From: Azospirillum fermentarium | GTDB lineage: Bacteria > Pseudomonadota > Alphaproteobacteria > Azospirillales > Azospirillaceae | Direction: 5' to 3' | Assembly (NCBI RefSeq): GCF_025961205.1 | Contig: NZ_JAOQNH010000003.1 | Span: forward strand, 764,501-828,500 | DNA: 64,000 nucleotides | In this document: piece after piece, positions 8,581 through 18,600 of the stretch | Layout: every line of letters starts with the position of its first letter | Numbering within the stretch: the stretch's first letter is position 1 | The notes under the pieces: model-generated | Told to the model about the DNA's origin: nothing | Database searches by the model: none | Seen by the model: the letters and a program-made list of their open reading frames with translations, nothing else | Translations under genes and position numbers: made by a program

Positions 8581-10385
8581 GGTGCGATGACCTCCAGCGT
8601 GCCGCTGATGACCTCCAGCGTGCCGCTCAGGTAGAGCTGCCGCATCAGGCTGCGCTGGATCTTGCCGCTGGTGGTCTTGCGCATGGCGGTCGGCGGCACG
8701 AACAGGATGCGGCCGATGGCGATGCCGTGCTCTTCGGCGACAGACGCGCGGATGGCCGCCTGGAACCGCTTGCCGTCGTCGGCCAGCCGGCGCTTGATGC
8801 TGCGGTCAACCTCGATGGCGGCGACGATCTCCTGCCGCTGGCCGTTGCCGCCGGGGCCGGCGGTATCGTGGCTGAACACCGCACAGCTTTGGGGCCGCGT
8901 GCCCTCGCACGCCTCCAGGATCGAGTATTCGATATCCTCGGGGTGCAGGTTGCGCCCGTCACAGATGATGACGTCCTTCAGCCGCCCGCCGATGTAGAGC
9001 TGGCGGTCCTCCGGCCCGAGGAAACCCAGGTCGCCGGTGCGCAGGAAACCCTTGCCCGGCCGGCCGTCCAGCCGGGCGCGGAAGGTCTTTTCCGTCGCCT
9101 CGGGGTTGCGCCAATAGCCGGCGGCGACCGAGGGGCCGGACAGGCAGATCTCCCCCACCTCCCCCGGACCGCAGGGGCGGCCGGTGACGGGATCGGCGAT
9201 GACCACCTCCACCTCCCACGACGGCTCGCCGCAGCCGGCCAGGGCGCGGGCCCCCTCGGGCGTGGCGGGGGGCTCGATACGGCGGTCGGCCTCCATCCGG
9301 CGGACATCCACGGTGGTGATGCGGGTGGGCCGCCGCACCGGCCCGCCCGACACGAACAGGGTCGCCTCGGCCAGCCCGTAGCACGGCAGGAAGCTGTCGG
9401 AACGGAAGCCGTGCTTTTCGTGCAGGGCGGCGAAACGGGCCAGCGTGGCCGGACGCACCACGTCGGCACCGTTGAGCGCCACGGTCCAGCACGACAGATC
9501 GAGAGCGGCCAGCCTCTCTTCCGAATAGCGTTCCACCGCCAGGGCATAGGCGAAGTTGGGGCCGCCGGCCAGCGTGGCGCGGTAGCGGGAGATGGCCTCC
9601 AGCCACAGGGCCGGGCGGCGGACGAAGGTGTTGGGCGCCATCAGCACCGACCGGTTGCCCAGAACCACGGGCAGAAGCTGCCCGAGGATCAGGCCCATGT
9701 CGTGATGGTGCGGCTGCCAGAACACCATGTCGGTGGTGTGGTCCAGCTCCCACGAATCCCGCATCATGCGCAGGTTGGCCGTCAGGTTGCCGTGGGTGAC
9801 CATCACCCCCTTGGGCGCGGACGTGGAACCGGAGGTGTATTGCAGGAAGGCGACCGCCCCCGGATCGGCGGCGGGGACGAGGGCATCGTCCGCCGGGCCG
9901 CCATCCGCGGGGGGAAGGGTGTCGGCCCCCACCCACGCCAGCGTTTCCGCCCCGGTCCCGGTGAAGCAGTCGGCCAGCCCGCCGATCTGCCCGGCGGGGG
10001 CCAGCGCCACGCCGGCACCGGAATCGGCGATGATGCCGGCGCAGCGTTCCACCCGGCGGCGGGTCGGCAGATTGACCGGCACCGCGATGCGCCCGGCCAT
10101 CAGGCAGCCCAGAAAGGCGACGATGAAATCCAGCCCCTGGGGAAAGAACAGCATGATCCGGTCGCCGGCCGCGGTGATGCGCTCCAGGTGATCGGCCACG
10201 CCGCGGGCCCGCCGCCACGCATCGCGGTAGGTCAGGTGCCCGGCCTCGGCCCCATCGTCGTCCAAAAAGGTGAAGAGGATCCTGTCCGGGTGCAGCCGCG
10301 CCCGGAGGGCGAGCGCGTCGGGAACGGCCAGGGTTCCCATGGCGGACAGAAGCTCGTTCGGCGTCATCTGCGTTTTCTGAAACAT
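8577..10385 (-). CDS. Fatty acyl-AMP ligase (FAAL-type ANL enzyme)
   Basis: 602 aa adenylating enzyme. The P-loop-like A3 motif YTSGSTSAPKG is at 183-193. It is followed by QPHHHDMGLILGQLLPVVLG, the HDMGLI hallmark of FAALs. FYPPGLDF-type (here FFPQGLDFIVAFLGCLMAG) and CYGLAEATLFVSGGP motifs and the FLRTGDLGFLGPEDRQLYIGGRLKDVII hinge region also fit. FAALs form acyl-adenylates and transfer the acyl chain to a carrier protein rather than to CoA. The free ACP gene lies immediately upstream (32 bp gap). The C-terminus bears a 7-residue direct duplication (SGTLEVI twice) caused by a 21-bp repeat. Its stop overlaps the thioesterase start. Chain length preference cannot be read from the sequence. 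Confidence 0.92.
   Translation of the reverse strand: MFQKTQMTPNELLSAMGTLAVPDALALRARLHPDRILFTFLDDDGAEAGHLTYRDAWRRARGVADHLERITAAGDRIMLFFPQGLDFIVAFLGCLMAGRIAVPVNLPTRRRVERCAGIIADSGAGVALAPAGQIGGLADCFTGTGAETLAWVGADTLPPADGGPADDALVPAADPGAVAFLQYTSGSTSAPKGVMVTHGNLTANLRMMRDSWELDHTTDMVFWQPHHHDMGLILGQLLPVVLGNRSVLMAPNTFVRRPALWLEAISRYRATLAGGPNFAYALAVERYSEERLAALDLSCWTVALNGADVVRPATLARFAALHEKHGFRSDSFLPCYGLAEATLFVSGGPVRRPTRITTVDVRRMEADRRIEPPATPEGARALAGCGEPSWEVEVVIADPVTGRPCGPGEVGEICLSGPSVAAGYWRNPEATEKTFRARLDGRPGKGFLRTGDLGFLGPEDRQLYIGGRLKDVIICDGRNLHPEDIEYSILEACEGTRPQSCAVFSHDTAGPGGNGQRQEIVAAIEVDRSIKRRLADDGKRFQAAIRASVAEEHGIAIGRILFVPPTAMRKTTSGKIQRSLMRQLYLSGTLEVISGTLEVIAP
8586..8627 (-). repeat. Two perfect 21-bp tandem copies at the 3' end of the FAAL gene
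   Basis: Units 8586-8606 and 8607-8627 are identical. On the coding strand each encodes SGTLEVI, so the duplication is in frame and adds seven residues just before the stop. Confidence 0.95.
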
Positions 10386-10417
10386 GCGCGGTTTCCCATA
10401 GGGCCGGCGGGCGCCGT

Positions 10418-10696
10418 TCAGGCGGCGTGCCCGGCGACGGCGTGGGCCAGTTCGTCGATGGTCGGGTGTTCGAAGATCAGCGTCGGCGACAGGGTGAGGG
10501 TGAACGCGTCCTCCAGCACGCCGATCAGCGTGACCGCCGCGGTGGAGGTCAGGCCATAGGCGCCCAGGTTGACATCGCCCTCGATGTCGTCGGGCGGCAG
10601 CCCGGTGGTGTCGGCGATGAAGCCGGCGATGCGGCGGGCGATAGCGTCGGGGGTGGGGGCGTCGGGGATGGGGGCGTCGGGGATGGGGGCGGTCAT
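10418..10696 (-). CDS. Free-standing acyl carrier protein
   Basis: 92 aa from ATG at 10696, which overlaps the stop of the AT-ER gene (ATGA). After a Pro/Asp-rich N-terminus with three PDAP(I/T) repeats (about 5-17), the ACP four-helix core begins (AIARRIAGFIADTTGLPPDDI). The attachment serine is probably Ser51 in YGLTSTAAVTLIGVLE, where the usual Asp before Ser is Thr. Helix II-III features (FTLTLSPTLIFEHPTIDELAHAV) fit PKS/FAS carriers. Position between AT-ER and the AMP ligase makes it the likely acceptor of the fatty starter. It requires a phosphopantetheinyl transferase that is not in this window. Confidence 0.88.
   Translation of the reverse strand: MTAPIPDAPIPDAPTPDAIARRIAGFIADTTGLPPDDIEGDVNLGAYGLTSTAAVTLIGVLEDAFTLTLSPTLIFEHPTIDELAHAVAGHAA
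10646..10690 (-). repeat. Three 15-bp tandem units in the ACP N-terminus
   Basis: Units at 10646-10660, 10661-10675 and 10676-10690 are identical except for one base in the first. On the coding strand each encodes a five-residue Pro-Asp-Ala-Pro unit, giving a flexible acidic/proline leader to the carrier protein. Confidence 0.9.
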
Positions 10697-12621
10697 GATG
10701 CCGTCCTTTCTGTGGCAGGGTCGGGGGGCCGCGGTGGGCATAGGAATTCCGCCAGCGTCAGGGCGGCAAAGCCGGACGGCCACCCCGCCCCGCGCCGCCG
10801 GCGGTTGAAGGGCACCAGCGTCCCGTCGCAGGGGATCAGCCGGGGACGAAGGTCGCGGACCGCCGCGGCGCGCAGCCAGCCGCGCACCGCGTCCGGTCCC
10901 GCATCGGGGGCGCCGGACAGGCCGGCGGCCTGCAGCTCCTCATCGGTGATGCCGTCCTGAAGGTAGAGGCGCTGCAGCACCGCCGCACGCCGGGCAACGC
11001 CGTCTTCCGCAAACGCCAGCGATGCGGTTGCGAAGGCCGGGTGGCGCCAGTCGGGCACCAGCCGCACATCGGCGGCGTCCGCCGCCCGCAGGGCATCGCG
11101 CAGGGGGGCATCCAGCGCCGCTTCGTCCGCCGTCAGGAACACCCCGCCGGCCATCACGAAATCGGCGCCCAGCGCCAGCAGGCCCCACACCGATTCCGGG
11201 GTGCCGCCGATGTCGCTCACCCCGACGAAGGGGGCCGCCGGTCCCAGCGCGTCCCGCCGGGCCAGCGCCGCGCGCAGCAGGTCGAACGGCGCCCCGCCGC
11301 CGCCCGGCATCCGCCAGGGGTGCAGATCGACGCACAGCGCGTCCACTGCCCTCTCCCCGTCCGGCGGACCGGCGAAGGCCGCCAGGGCATCGGCATCCTG
11401 GACACGGGCGATGATGCGGTTTCCCGCCTCGCGGCGGTACCGGCGCAAGGCCGGCGACGGTTCGGCGTAGCCGCGCGCCTCCACGCACCGGACGGCGTGG
11501 CGGTGCGCCAGATCCACCAGCCGCCCGTCGGCGTCCGGGTTCTCCGGGTCGGCGGTGATGGACAGGCCGAAGCGGCCCCGCACCTGGGGATCGGCGCCCA
11601 GCCCGGCCAGCGCCGCCTCCACGGCCGCCGTCTCCAGCCCCTCGGTGTCGAGCATGGACAGGACGCCGCCGCGCGCCAGGGCCGACACCAGCGCCGGGCC
11701 GGCGATGCCGCCGCCCAGCGATCCCGCCACCAGCGGCCCGCTGCACCCGAACGCTCGTGCGAAGCCCGCCGCCACCGGGGTTGCCTGTGCCCGGATGGCC
11801 GCGATCATGGGGGTGAGGATGGGGACCGTGCCGATTTCCTCGAACCGCTCCACCCCGGCCGCCAACAGGTATTCGACGCTGCGCATCCACAGGACCGGGC
11901 TGGCGACATGGCGCGACAGGGTGTCGGCGAAACACGCCGGATCATGGGGCCGGGCCGTCAGGTTGGCGATGACCGGGATGGCCGGGGTGCGGAACGTGAC
12001 GGTGCCGAGAAAGTCCCGGAACCGCTCCCGCGCCGCCGCCATCGCCCCCGTGTGAAAGGCGCCGCTGACCCGCAGGGGGACGGCCCGGTGTCCCCGCTCG
12101 CCGCACAGGGCGGTGAAGGTGCGGACCGCCTCGTCGGGGCCGCCGACCACCACCTGCGTGGGGCTGTTGATGTTGGCGATCTCGATCCCGGCGATGCCGC
12201 AGCCGGCCACCAGCCGTTCCACGGCATCGGGATCGAGCCCGACCACCGCGGCCAGCCGCCCGCCGTCGGCCTCCGCCATCACCTCCGCGCGCTTCTGGAC
12301 GAGGCGCAGCCCGGTGGCGAAATCGACCGCCCCCGCCGCTTCCAGCGCCGCGTATTCGCCGACGCTGTGCCCGGCGAGGAAGTGCGGGGCCGGACCCGCC
12401 CCGAACCGGGCGCGGTAGTCCAGGCACGACACCACATAGATGGCCGGCTGGGTGAATGCGGTGCGGTTCAGCACACCGTCGGGATCGGTCAGGCACAGGG
12501 TGGCGATGGAATAGCCCAGCACCGCGTCGGCCTCCCGCACCAGATCGGGGAAACGCTCGAACAGGCCCGCTCCCATGCCGCGGCGCTGGCTGCCCTGACC
12601 GGGGAAGACAATGGCCCTCAT
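10693..12621 (-). CDS. Trans-acting malonyl-CoA acyltransferase fused to PfaD-type enoyl reductase (AT-ER)
   Basis: 642 aa from ATG at 12621, which overlaps the stop of the KS gene. Residues 1-290 form a complete FabD-like AT: FPGQGSQ (6-12), nucleophile Ser86 in GHSVGEY, Arg111 in QKRAEVM (malonyl carboxylate binding) and His190 in VSGAFHTGAM. From about 300 the chain continues as a flavin-dependent TIM-barrel of the PfaD / nitronate-monooxygenase family (LVAGSLGGGIAGPALVSALA, later SDIGGTPESVWGLLALGADF). AT-ER fusions of this kind are a hallmark of trans-AT polyketide systems: the AT supplies malonyl to all AT-less modules and the ER reduces alpha-beta double bonds in trans. The ER part, about 340 aa, is shorter than stand-alone PfaD proteins. 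Whether it is active is open. Confidence 0.9.
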   Translation of the reverse strand: MRAIVFPGQGSQRRGMGAGLFERFPDLVREADAVLGYSIATLCLTDPDGVLNRTAFTQPAIYVVSCLDYRARFGAGPAPHFLAGHSVGEYAALEAAGAVDFATGLRLVQKRAEVMAEADGGRLAAVVGLDPDAVERLVAGCGIAGIEIANINSPTQVVVGGPDEAVRTFTALCGERGHRAVPLRVSGAFHTGAMAAARERFRDFLGTVTFRTPAIPVIANLTARPHDPACFADTLSRHVASPVLWMRSVEYLLAAGVERFEEIGTVPILTPMIAAIRAQATPVAAGFARAFGCSGPLVAGSLGGGIAGPALVSALARGGVLSMLDTEGLETAAVEAALAGLGADPQVRGRFGLSITADPENPDADGRLVDLAHRHAVRCVEARGYAEPSPALRRYRREAGNRIIARVQDADALAAFAGPPDGERAVDALCVDLHPWRMPGGGGAPFDLLRAALARRDALGPAAPFVGVSDIGGTPESVWGLLALGADFVMAGGVFLTADEAALDAPLRDALRAADAADVRLVPDWRHPAFATASLAFAEDGVARRAAVLQRLYLQDGITDEELQAAGLSGAPDAGPDAVRGWLRAAAVRDLRPRLIPCDGTLVPFNRRRRGAGWPSGFAALTLAEFLCPPRPPDPATERTAS

Positions 12622-15587
12622 TCCGCTGCCCCCGCCTGAAGCGCCGGTTCCGCCGTCACGGCATCCGCCGCCATCGGAACCGGGCGTATCATGATGCCCT
12701 CCAGCGCCAGGGCCGGCGCCCCACCCGCTCCCCAGACATGGACGGACGCCGGGCCGGTACCCCCGCACCGCACCACGATGCGGGCCGGGCGGTGCGCCGC
12801 CACCGGATCGAAGGCGGCGGATGCGATGCGCCACGGCAGCCGCAACGCCCCGCCGTCCCCGGGGGACGAATGCCCGTGAAGGGCGTGCATGCCCAAAACC
12901 GCGGTGGCGAGCACCGCCGTCCACAGCGCCCCCTCCCCCGCCGGCCAGCCGGCGTCCGGCAGGCGCGCGGCCAGGAGCCCCGGCCCGCGTTCGAACCGTT
13001 CGGCACAGCGGAAGGGCCGGGCCAGATTGAGACCGCCCTCGGCCAGGGCGCCATAGACCGCATCCGCATCCACCGTTTCCAGCGGCGGCACGGGCGGCCC
13101 CGCGGTGGCGGGAAAGAGCGCCCCCACACGGGCCTGGAGCAGCACCCGCGGAACGCCGGCACCGGCCAGACCCTGCACCTCCAGCGCACCGCGGGCCAGG
13201 ACGGTGCGGTGGGCGGTGACCTCGGCCGGGGGGCCGAAGGCCAGACCGGTCAGGCTGCGCCGCTGCTCCAGCGCCACGGCCAGGGCCGTCAGCGAGGACG
13301 GCGGGCGCACGGGCGACCACGCCCACGCCTCCCGCCACGAGCCGATCAGCCCATCCGCGGGAAGGGACGATACCGCCGGGGCCGGAACCGCCGGGACGGT
13401 GGGAGCGGCGGCGGTTCCCGGCTCGTACCACACCCGGTCCAGACGGAACGGACAGGCGGGCAGCGGCAACCGTGCCGGTGCGGTTTCGGCGGGGCCGTAC
13501 AGGGCGGACCAATCCAGCGCCGCCCCCTTGGTTGCGCACCAATGCCGGCCCCACGCCAGCAGGGCCGCGTCATCGGGCCATGCGTCCGCCGCCGCGGGGG
13601 GCGTTGTGGACGAGGGACCGCCGCGGCGCGCCGAACCGCGGACCCACGCCGGGTCCGCCGCCACCGGGTCGGCCAGATAGCGGGTGAGCACGTCCAGCAG
13701 CCCGCGGCACCCGCGCGCCACCACCGCCAGCCGTTCCGGCAGGGCGTCGCGGCCCTCCATCAGGCTGCGGGCGATGCGGGCCGGGGTCACCGCCCCCATC
13801 AGGGCCGGGGCCAGCGCCGTCCGGCTGCACAGGTGGTCACCGCCGTCCACCACAGCCGGGGCCGGCGTGCCCAGCCGCTGCGCCACCTCGTGCAGCGTCA
13901 CGCAGTCGCGGACGTCGGCCAGCCCCACCGTCCGCCCCAGCGCGGCCCCGGCGGCCCGGAGTGCCAGGGCAAACCGGGCCGGCGTCAGACCCAGCCCCGC
14001 CAGCGGCACCCCATCCGCCCGCCGGGCATCGGACGGCGGCAGGCCCAGCGCGGCAACCAGCGTCTTCAGCAGCGCGGCGTCGGGCACGGCAACGGTTTCG
14101 GCTTCCGCCAGGAAGGCGGCAAGCTGGCGCACGCGGGCCGTCAGACCATCCCCGTCATGGGCCGACAGCACAAAGAGACAGGGGCGACCGTCCTCCGCCC
14201 CATCGCCGCTGCCTGCCGGGGGATCATAGGCCGAGGAATCATAGGCCGAGGAATCATAGGATTGCAGCACCACATGGGCGTTGACCCCGCCGAAGCCGAA
14301 GGAGCTGACGCCGGCGTACAGAGAACCGTCCTCCCCATCCCCGCCGCCAAGGGAAGCGGTGGCGCAGGGAATGGTGAACGGCGTGCCGTCCAGGCGGATG
14401 TGCGGGTTGAGCGCCCCGTGGTGCAGGTTTCCCGGCACCGCGCGGTGACGCAGGGCCAGCAGCGCCCGGATCACCGCCGCGATGCCGGCGGCGGCCTCCA
14501 GATGGCCGATGTGGGATTTCAGCGCGCCCAGCGCGATCGGACCGCCCCCGGCGCCGTCGTCCCCCAGCGCCGTCTTCAACCCGTTGATCTCGATGGGGTC
14601 GCCCAGGGGGGTGCCGGTGCCGTGGGTTTCGATCAGGGCGGCGCGGCGCAGCGGCACCCCGGCCTTGTCCCACGCAGCGCCCACCACCGCCGCCTGCGCC
14701 CGGACGTTGGGAGCGGTGAAGCTGTGGGCCCGCCCGCCATGATTCACGGCGCTGCCGCGGATCACGCCGTAGATGAAATCGCCGTCCCGCTCGGCGTCGG
14801 CCAGCGGGCGGAGCACGGCCGCCCCCACCCCTTCGCCGCGCACATAGCCGTCGGCCTGGGCGTCGAAGGTGCGGCAGCGGCCCGACCGGCTGAGCATCCC
14901 GGCCTTGGCGAAGGCGATGAACAGTTCCGGGGCCAGCAGCAGGTTGACGCCCCCGGCGATGGCCAGGGTGCATTCCCCGGCGTGGATCGCCTGCACCGCC
15001 CGGTGGATGGCCACCAGCGACCCCGAGCAGGCGGTGTCCACCGCCTCGCTCGGCCCGCGGAGATCGAACAGGAACGACACCCGGTTGGCGATGGCCGTCA
15101 ACGCGATGCCGGTGCCGCGGTAGACGTCGAGCGGCACGCGGTCGCGGCGCATCAGGGCCGGGTAGTCGGTGTGCCCCACGCCCACGAACACCCCGGCCCG
15201 GTGTCCGGCCAGGGTTCCCGGCGGGTGGCCCGCGTCCTCCAGCGCCGCCCAGGCGGTCTGGAGGAACAGGCGCTGGGCCGGGTCCATGGTCTGCGCCTCC
15301 CGCGGGGTGATGCCGAAGGCGCGGTGGTCGAAGCGGTCGGCCAGCGGCATGAACCCGCCCTGGTTGGCGTAGGTCCGGTCATGGCCGTCCTCCGGTTCCC
15401 CGAACACATCCTCCCACCGCCAGCGGGCGGGGGGAACGGGGCCCACGGCGTCGCGGCCCTGCACCTGATGGTCCCAGAAACCGCGCAGGTCGGGCGCGGA
15501 CGGAAACCGCCCGTGGATCCCGACGACGGCAACGGGTGCCGCCGCGGGAACGGCGGCGGAAGGATCGGTGGAAACCGGATGCGGCAC
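12618..15587 (-). CDS. Ketosynthase protein with degenerate C-terminal DH-like domain (AT-less)
   Basis: 989 aa from a GTG at 15587 that has AAGGGGG upstream. The open frame extends 53 codons further but with Arg/Pro-rich sequence unlike a KS N-terminus. The KS covers about 17-440 with the full triad: Cys187 (VDTACSGS), His322 (ETHGTGTPLGD) and His362 (SHIGHLE). There is no AT, only a KS-AT linker remnant and the post-AT PLPACPFRLDRVWYEPG motif near 735. The rest (about 770-989) aligns by eye with a PKS dehydratase double hot-dog (YGALAEGGLNLARPFRC, ending LALEGIMIRPV). It has no HxxxGxxxxP, and where HPALLDAALQ is expected it reads EGALWTAVLATA, so it looks catalytically dead. A Tyr-Asp-Ser-Ser-Ala repeat sits after the KS. 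The stop overlaps the AT-ER start. Confidence 0.88.
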   Translation of the reverse strand: MPHPVSTDPSAAVPAAAPVAVVGIHGRFPSAPDLRGFWDHQVQGRDAVGPVPPARWRWEDVFGEPEDGHDRTYANQGGFMPLADRFDHRAFGITPREAQTMDPAQRLFLQTAWAALEDAGHPPGTLAGHRAGVFVGVGHTDYPALMRRDRVPLDVYRGTGIALTAIANRVSFLFDLRGPSEAVDTACSGSLVAIHRAVQAIHAGECTLAIAGGVNLLLAPELFIAFAKAGMLSRSGRCRTFDAQADGYVRGEGVGAAVLRPLADAERDGDFIYGVIRGSAVNHGGRAHSFTAPNVRAQAAVVGAAWDKAGVPLRRAALIETHGTGTPLGDPIEINGLKTALGDDGAGGGPIALGALKSHIGHLEAAAGIAAVIRALLALRHRAVPGNLHHGALNPHIRLDGTPFTIPCATASLGGGDGEDGSLYAGVSSFGFGGVNAHVVLQSYDSSAYDSSAYDPPAGSGDGAEDGRPCLFVLSAHDGDGLTARVRQLAAFLAEAETVAVPDAALLKTLVAALGLPPSDARRADGVPLAGLGLTPARFALALRAAGAALGRTVGLADVRDCVTLHEVAQRLGTPAPAVVDGGDHLCSRTALAPALMGAVTPARIARSLMEGRDALPERLAVVARGCRGLLDVLTRYLADPVAADPAWVRGSARRGGPSSTTPPAAADAWPDDAALLAWGRHWCATKGAALDWSALYGPAETAPARLPLPACPFRLDRVWYEPGTAAAPTVPAVPAPAVSSLPADGLIGSWREAWAWSPVRPPSSLTALAVALEQRRSLTGLAFGPPAEVTAHRTVLARGALEVQGLAGAGVPRVLLQARVGALFPATAGPPVPPLETVDADAVYGALAEGGLNLARPFRCAERFERGPGLLAARLPDAGWPAGEGALWTAVLATAVLGMHALHGHSSPGDGGALRLPWRIASAAFDPVAAHRPARIVVRCGGTGPASVHVWGAGGAPALALEGIMIRPVPMAADAVTAEPALQAGAAE
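14223..14260 (-). repeat. 15-bp tandem repeat (2.5 copies) behind the KS domain
   Basis: Identical units at 14223-14237 and 14238-14252, plus a partial third to 14260. On the coding strand they encode YDSSA units in the linker after the KS. In frame. Confidence 0.9.
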
Positions 15588-15621
15588 GGCCCTGCCCCCT
15601 TTCTCTTGCGGACCAGCCGGG

Positions 15622-18600
15622 TCAGTCGGCGGCGGCCATGCGGGCCTCGTCCGCCGCGGCGGCGTCGAAGGCCGCCGCCCGCGGCTCGACCGGGCGGGCG
15701 AACCCCGCCGCCCTGGCGCGCCGGGCGCCCTGGCGCCGCTCCACATCCAGATCGTGCATGTAGGTCGGCCCGTGCATTTCGTAATTGTTGCGCAGGGTGG
15801 ACAGGAACTCGCGCTCGATCACCTTGATCTCGCGGGCGATGTCGGCCCTCTGCTCGTCCGGCGGCGGCAGGCGGTAGGCGCCGCTGAAATAATCGGCCAC
15901 CATGACCGCCTGCTTTTCCATCATGTCCAGGAAGCCCCAGGTCACGGCCTGGAACACACCGACGAAGGCCACGTTGGGCACGTCGGGCAGGAACACGCGC
16001 TTGTACAGCGGGATGCGGTTGTCCTCGACCGTCAGGAAACCGGGATCGAAGAAGGGGAAATCGGTGCGGTAGCCGGTGGAATAGATGATCTTGTCCACCT
16101 CCAGGCTGGTGCCGTCGGCAAGATGCACGGTCTTGCCGTCGATGCGCCGCACCTCGGGCACGATCTTCAGCTTGCCGTCGCCGATGCGGTTGGCGAAGTT
16201 CTCCGACAGAGTGGGCAGGCTGGACATCATCAGATGGTCGGGCTTGGGCATGCCCATCTGACGGTTCTTGGCGATCACCAGATTGTACAGGCCGGTAAAC
16301 ATCAGCCCGAACAGCGGGTGGGGCAGCATCTTCTTCACCCACCAGCTGTTCAGCTTCCACATCACCTTGTCCATGCGGACGCCGAACAGGTAATGGGGCA
16401 GCACATAGACGCCGCGCCGCAGGGACAGATAGGTCATGGACGCGTCGTGGCTGACGTCCACGGCAATCTGCGCGCCGCTGTTGCCCACCCCGACCACCAT
16501 CACCCGCTGGTCGCGGTAGCCGTGGCGGTAGCGGTAGAACTTGGAATGGACCGCCTCTCCCTCGAACGAATCCCGGCCGGCGTAGGTGGGATAGTTGGGG
16601 GTGTTGTGATGCCCGTTCGCCACCACCACGGCGTCGTAGAGCCGGACCTCCCCGTCCGCCAGCGTGACGCGCCAGAGGCCGCTGGGCAACCGTTCGGCCC
16701 GTTCCACCGCGCGGTTCAGATGGATGCCGCCGCGCAGGCCGAAGTAATCGACGAAGCTTTCCAGATAGGCGTGCACCTGCTGGTGCGACGGGAAATCGGG
16801 GTAGCTGGCCGGCATGGGAAAGCCGGTGAACTGGTACAGCCCCCGCGGTGTGTTCATGTTCATGTTGTACCAGACCGAGGTGTGCTCCCCGGTCGTGTCG
16901 AAGGCCCAGATGCCGCCGATGCGGTCGCGCTTGTCGAAGCAGTCGAACGCGATTCCCTTTTCCTTCAGCGCGCGGGCGGTGACGAGACCGCCCACCCCGG
17001 CGCCGATGATGCAGACGCGCAGATCGCCCGAACGTTCCGCCGCGCCATGCCCCGCCGTGGAAGGACCGGCGGTGGAAAGGCGGATGGGGGCCGGCGCCCG
17101 GCCCGTCGTGGTGTCGTCCATGCTGTTCCCCTTGGGATGAGGTTTGATGAGTCCGGCCAGATAGCCGGCCATGCGTTCGTTGCCGCGCCGCCGGTTGTGG
17201 GCCGCGCAATCGCGCAGGATCCCGTCCACGCCCAGGGCCAGCGCCCGGCGCAGGGTGGCGATGATGATGTCCACCTCGTCCCGCGCAATGGTCAGCGGCG
17301 GCAGGAAGCGCAGACAGGTGTTGTGGATGGGGCACACCGCCACCGCGACACCGGCCTCCCGGTCACGCAGCATCGCGCCCCACAGCAGATAGCCGAAGCT
17401 GCGCTCCACGAACGGGTCGTGGCCGGTCAGGTCCAGCTCGATGGTCAGCAGCAGCCCCTCGCCGCGCACATCGCGGACCAGGGGGAAATCGCGCTTCACC
17501 GCCTCCAGCGCCTGCTTGAAGTAGCGCCCCGTCTCCCGCGCGCGGATCATCAGGCCGCCGTCCTCGATGGCGCGCAGGCTGTTCAGGGCGATGTGGGCGC
17601 AGAGCTGGTTGACGCCGCGGGCCTCCAGATCCGCCACGCGGGCGGGGTTGGTGCGGCGGGCGCGGTCCATGACGGCCCCGCCGGCCAGCACCACCCCCAT
17701 GGGAACCAGGGAGTCGCACAGCGCCGTGCCCAGCGCCACCAGATCGGGCGACGGCACCAGCCCGCCGCTGTGCAGCAGATGGCCGGTGACCAGATTGGTC
17801 TGGGTTTCGTCCACCCCCACCAGATAGCCGCCGCGGGCGCGGTGGCGGTTGACGAGCGCGATCAGATGCCCGGGCAGCGGGCGGGAGGCGTTGGCGTCCA
17901 CCTGGATGGTCTCGAACCAGACCATGGCCACGGTGCCGCTCAGCAGTTCCGCCTCCAGCCGTTCCGCGGCGTCCGGGGCGGCGGGGTCGATGAACACCGT
18001 GTGCCGGTGAACCGGCAGGAAGGGCTTGCGGAAGATGTCGAACACCGTGTCGAAGGACGAGGCCGCCGTCAGCAGCGTGAACCCCAGCCCGCCGGTGAAG
18101 CACAGCAGCCGGCGCCGTTCCGGTGCCGCCAGCAGGCCCAGCGTCAGCGCCGCTTCCACGGCGGTGACGTTGCTCGACGCCGGCACCGCATGGGGCAGGC
18201 CCGTGCGTTCGGCCAGGAACGCGGCCAGATCGCGCCAGTAATCACGGGTCCGGTCATGGGCGCCGGCCACCGTGCCGATGACGTCCGGCGGGTTCAGGCC
18301 GCGGGGGCAGGTGCCGACGTTGACGAAGCAGTCGATGATGTCCCGCGGCGCTTCCCCCTCCTCGCTCAGGCGCGAGCGCACCCCGTGCGCCCCATGGAAC
18401 CGTGCATCGAACCCGTGCTGCCGCGCCACCCGCGCATAGCCCGGATTGCCGTAGCGCAGGTGGGCGCCATAGGCGGCTTCGGGGCTGTCCCCGATCCGCC
18501 GCAGCTCCTCCCGGTCCGCCGGGGACAGGCGGCCGTCCAGGTGGGCCAGCAGGTGATCCCGCGCCAGCGCCAGGGTGAAACCGAAGCTGGTCATCACATG

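Noticed and set aside
15152..17335. Long minus-strand frame overlapping the KS start and the oxygenase
   Set aside because: Out of frame with both genes. It joins unrelated alternative-frame sequence and has no domain continuity.
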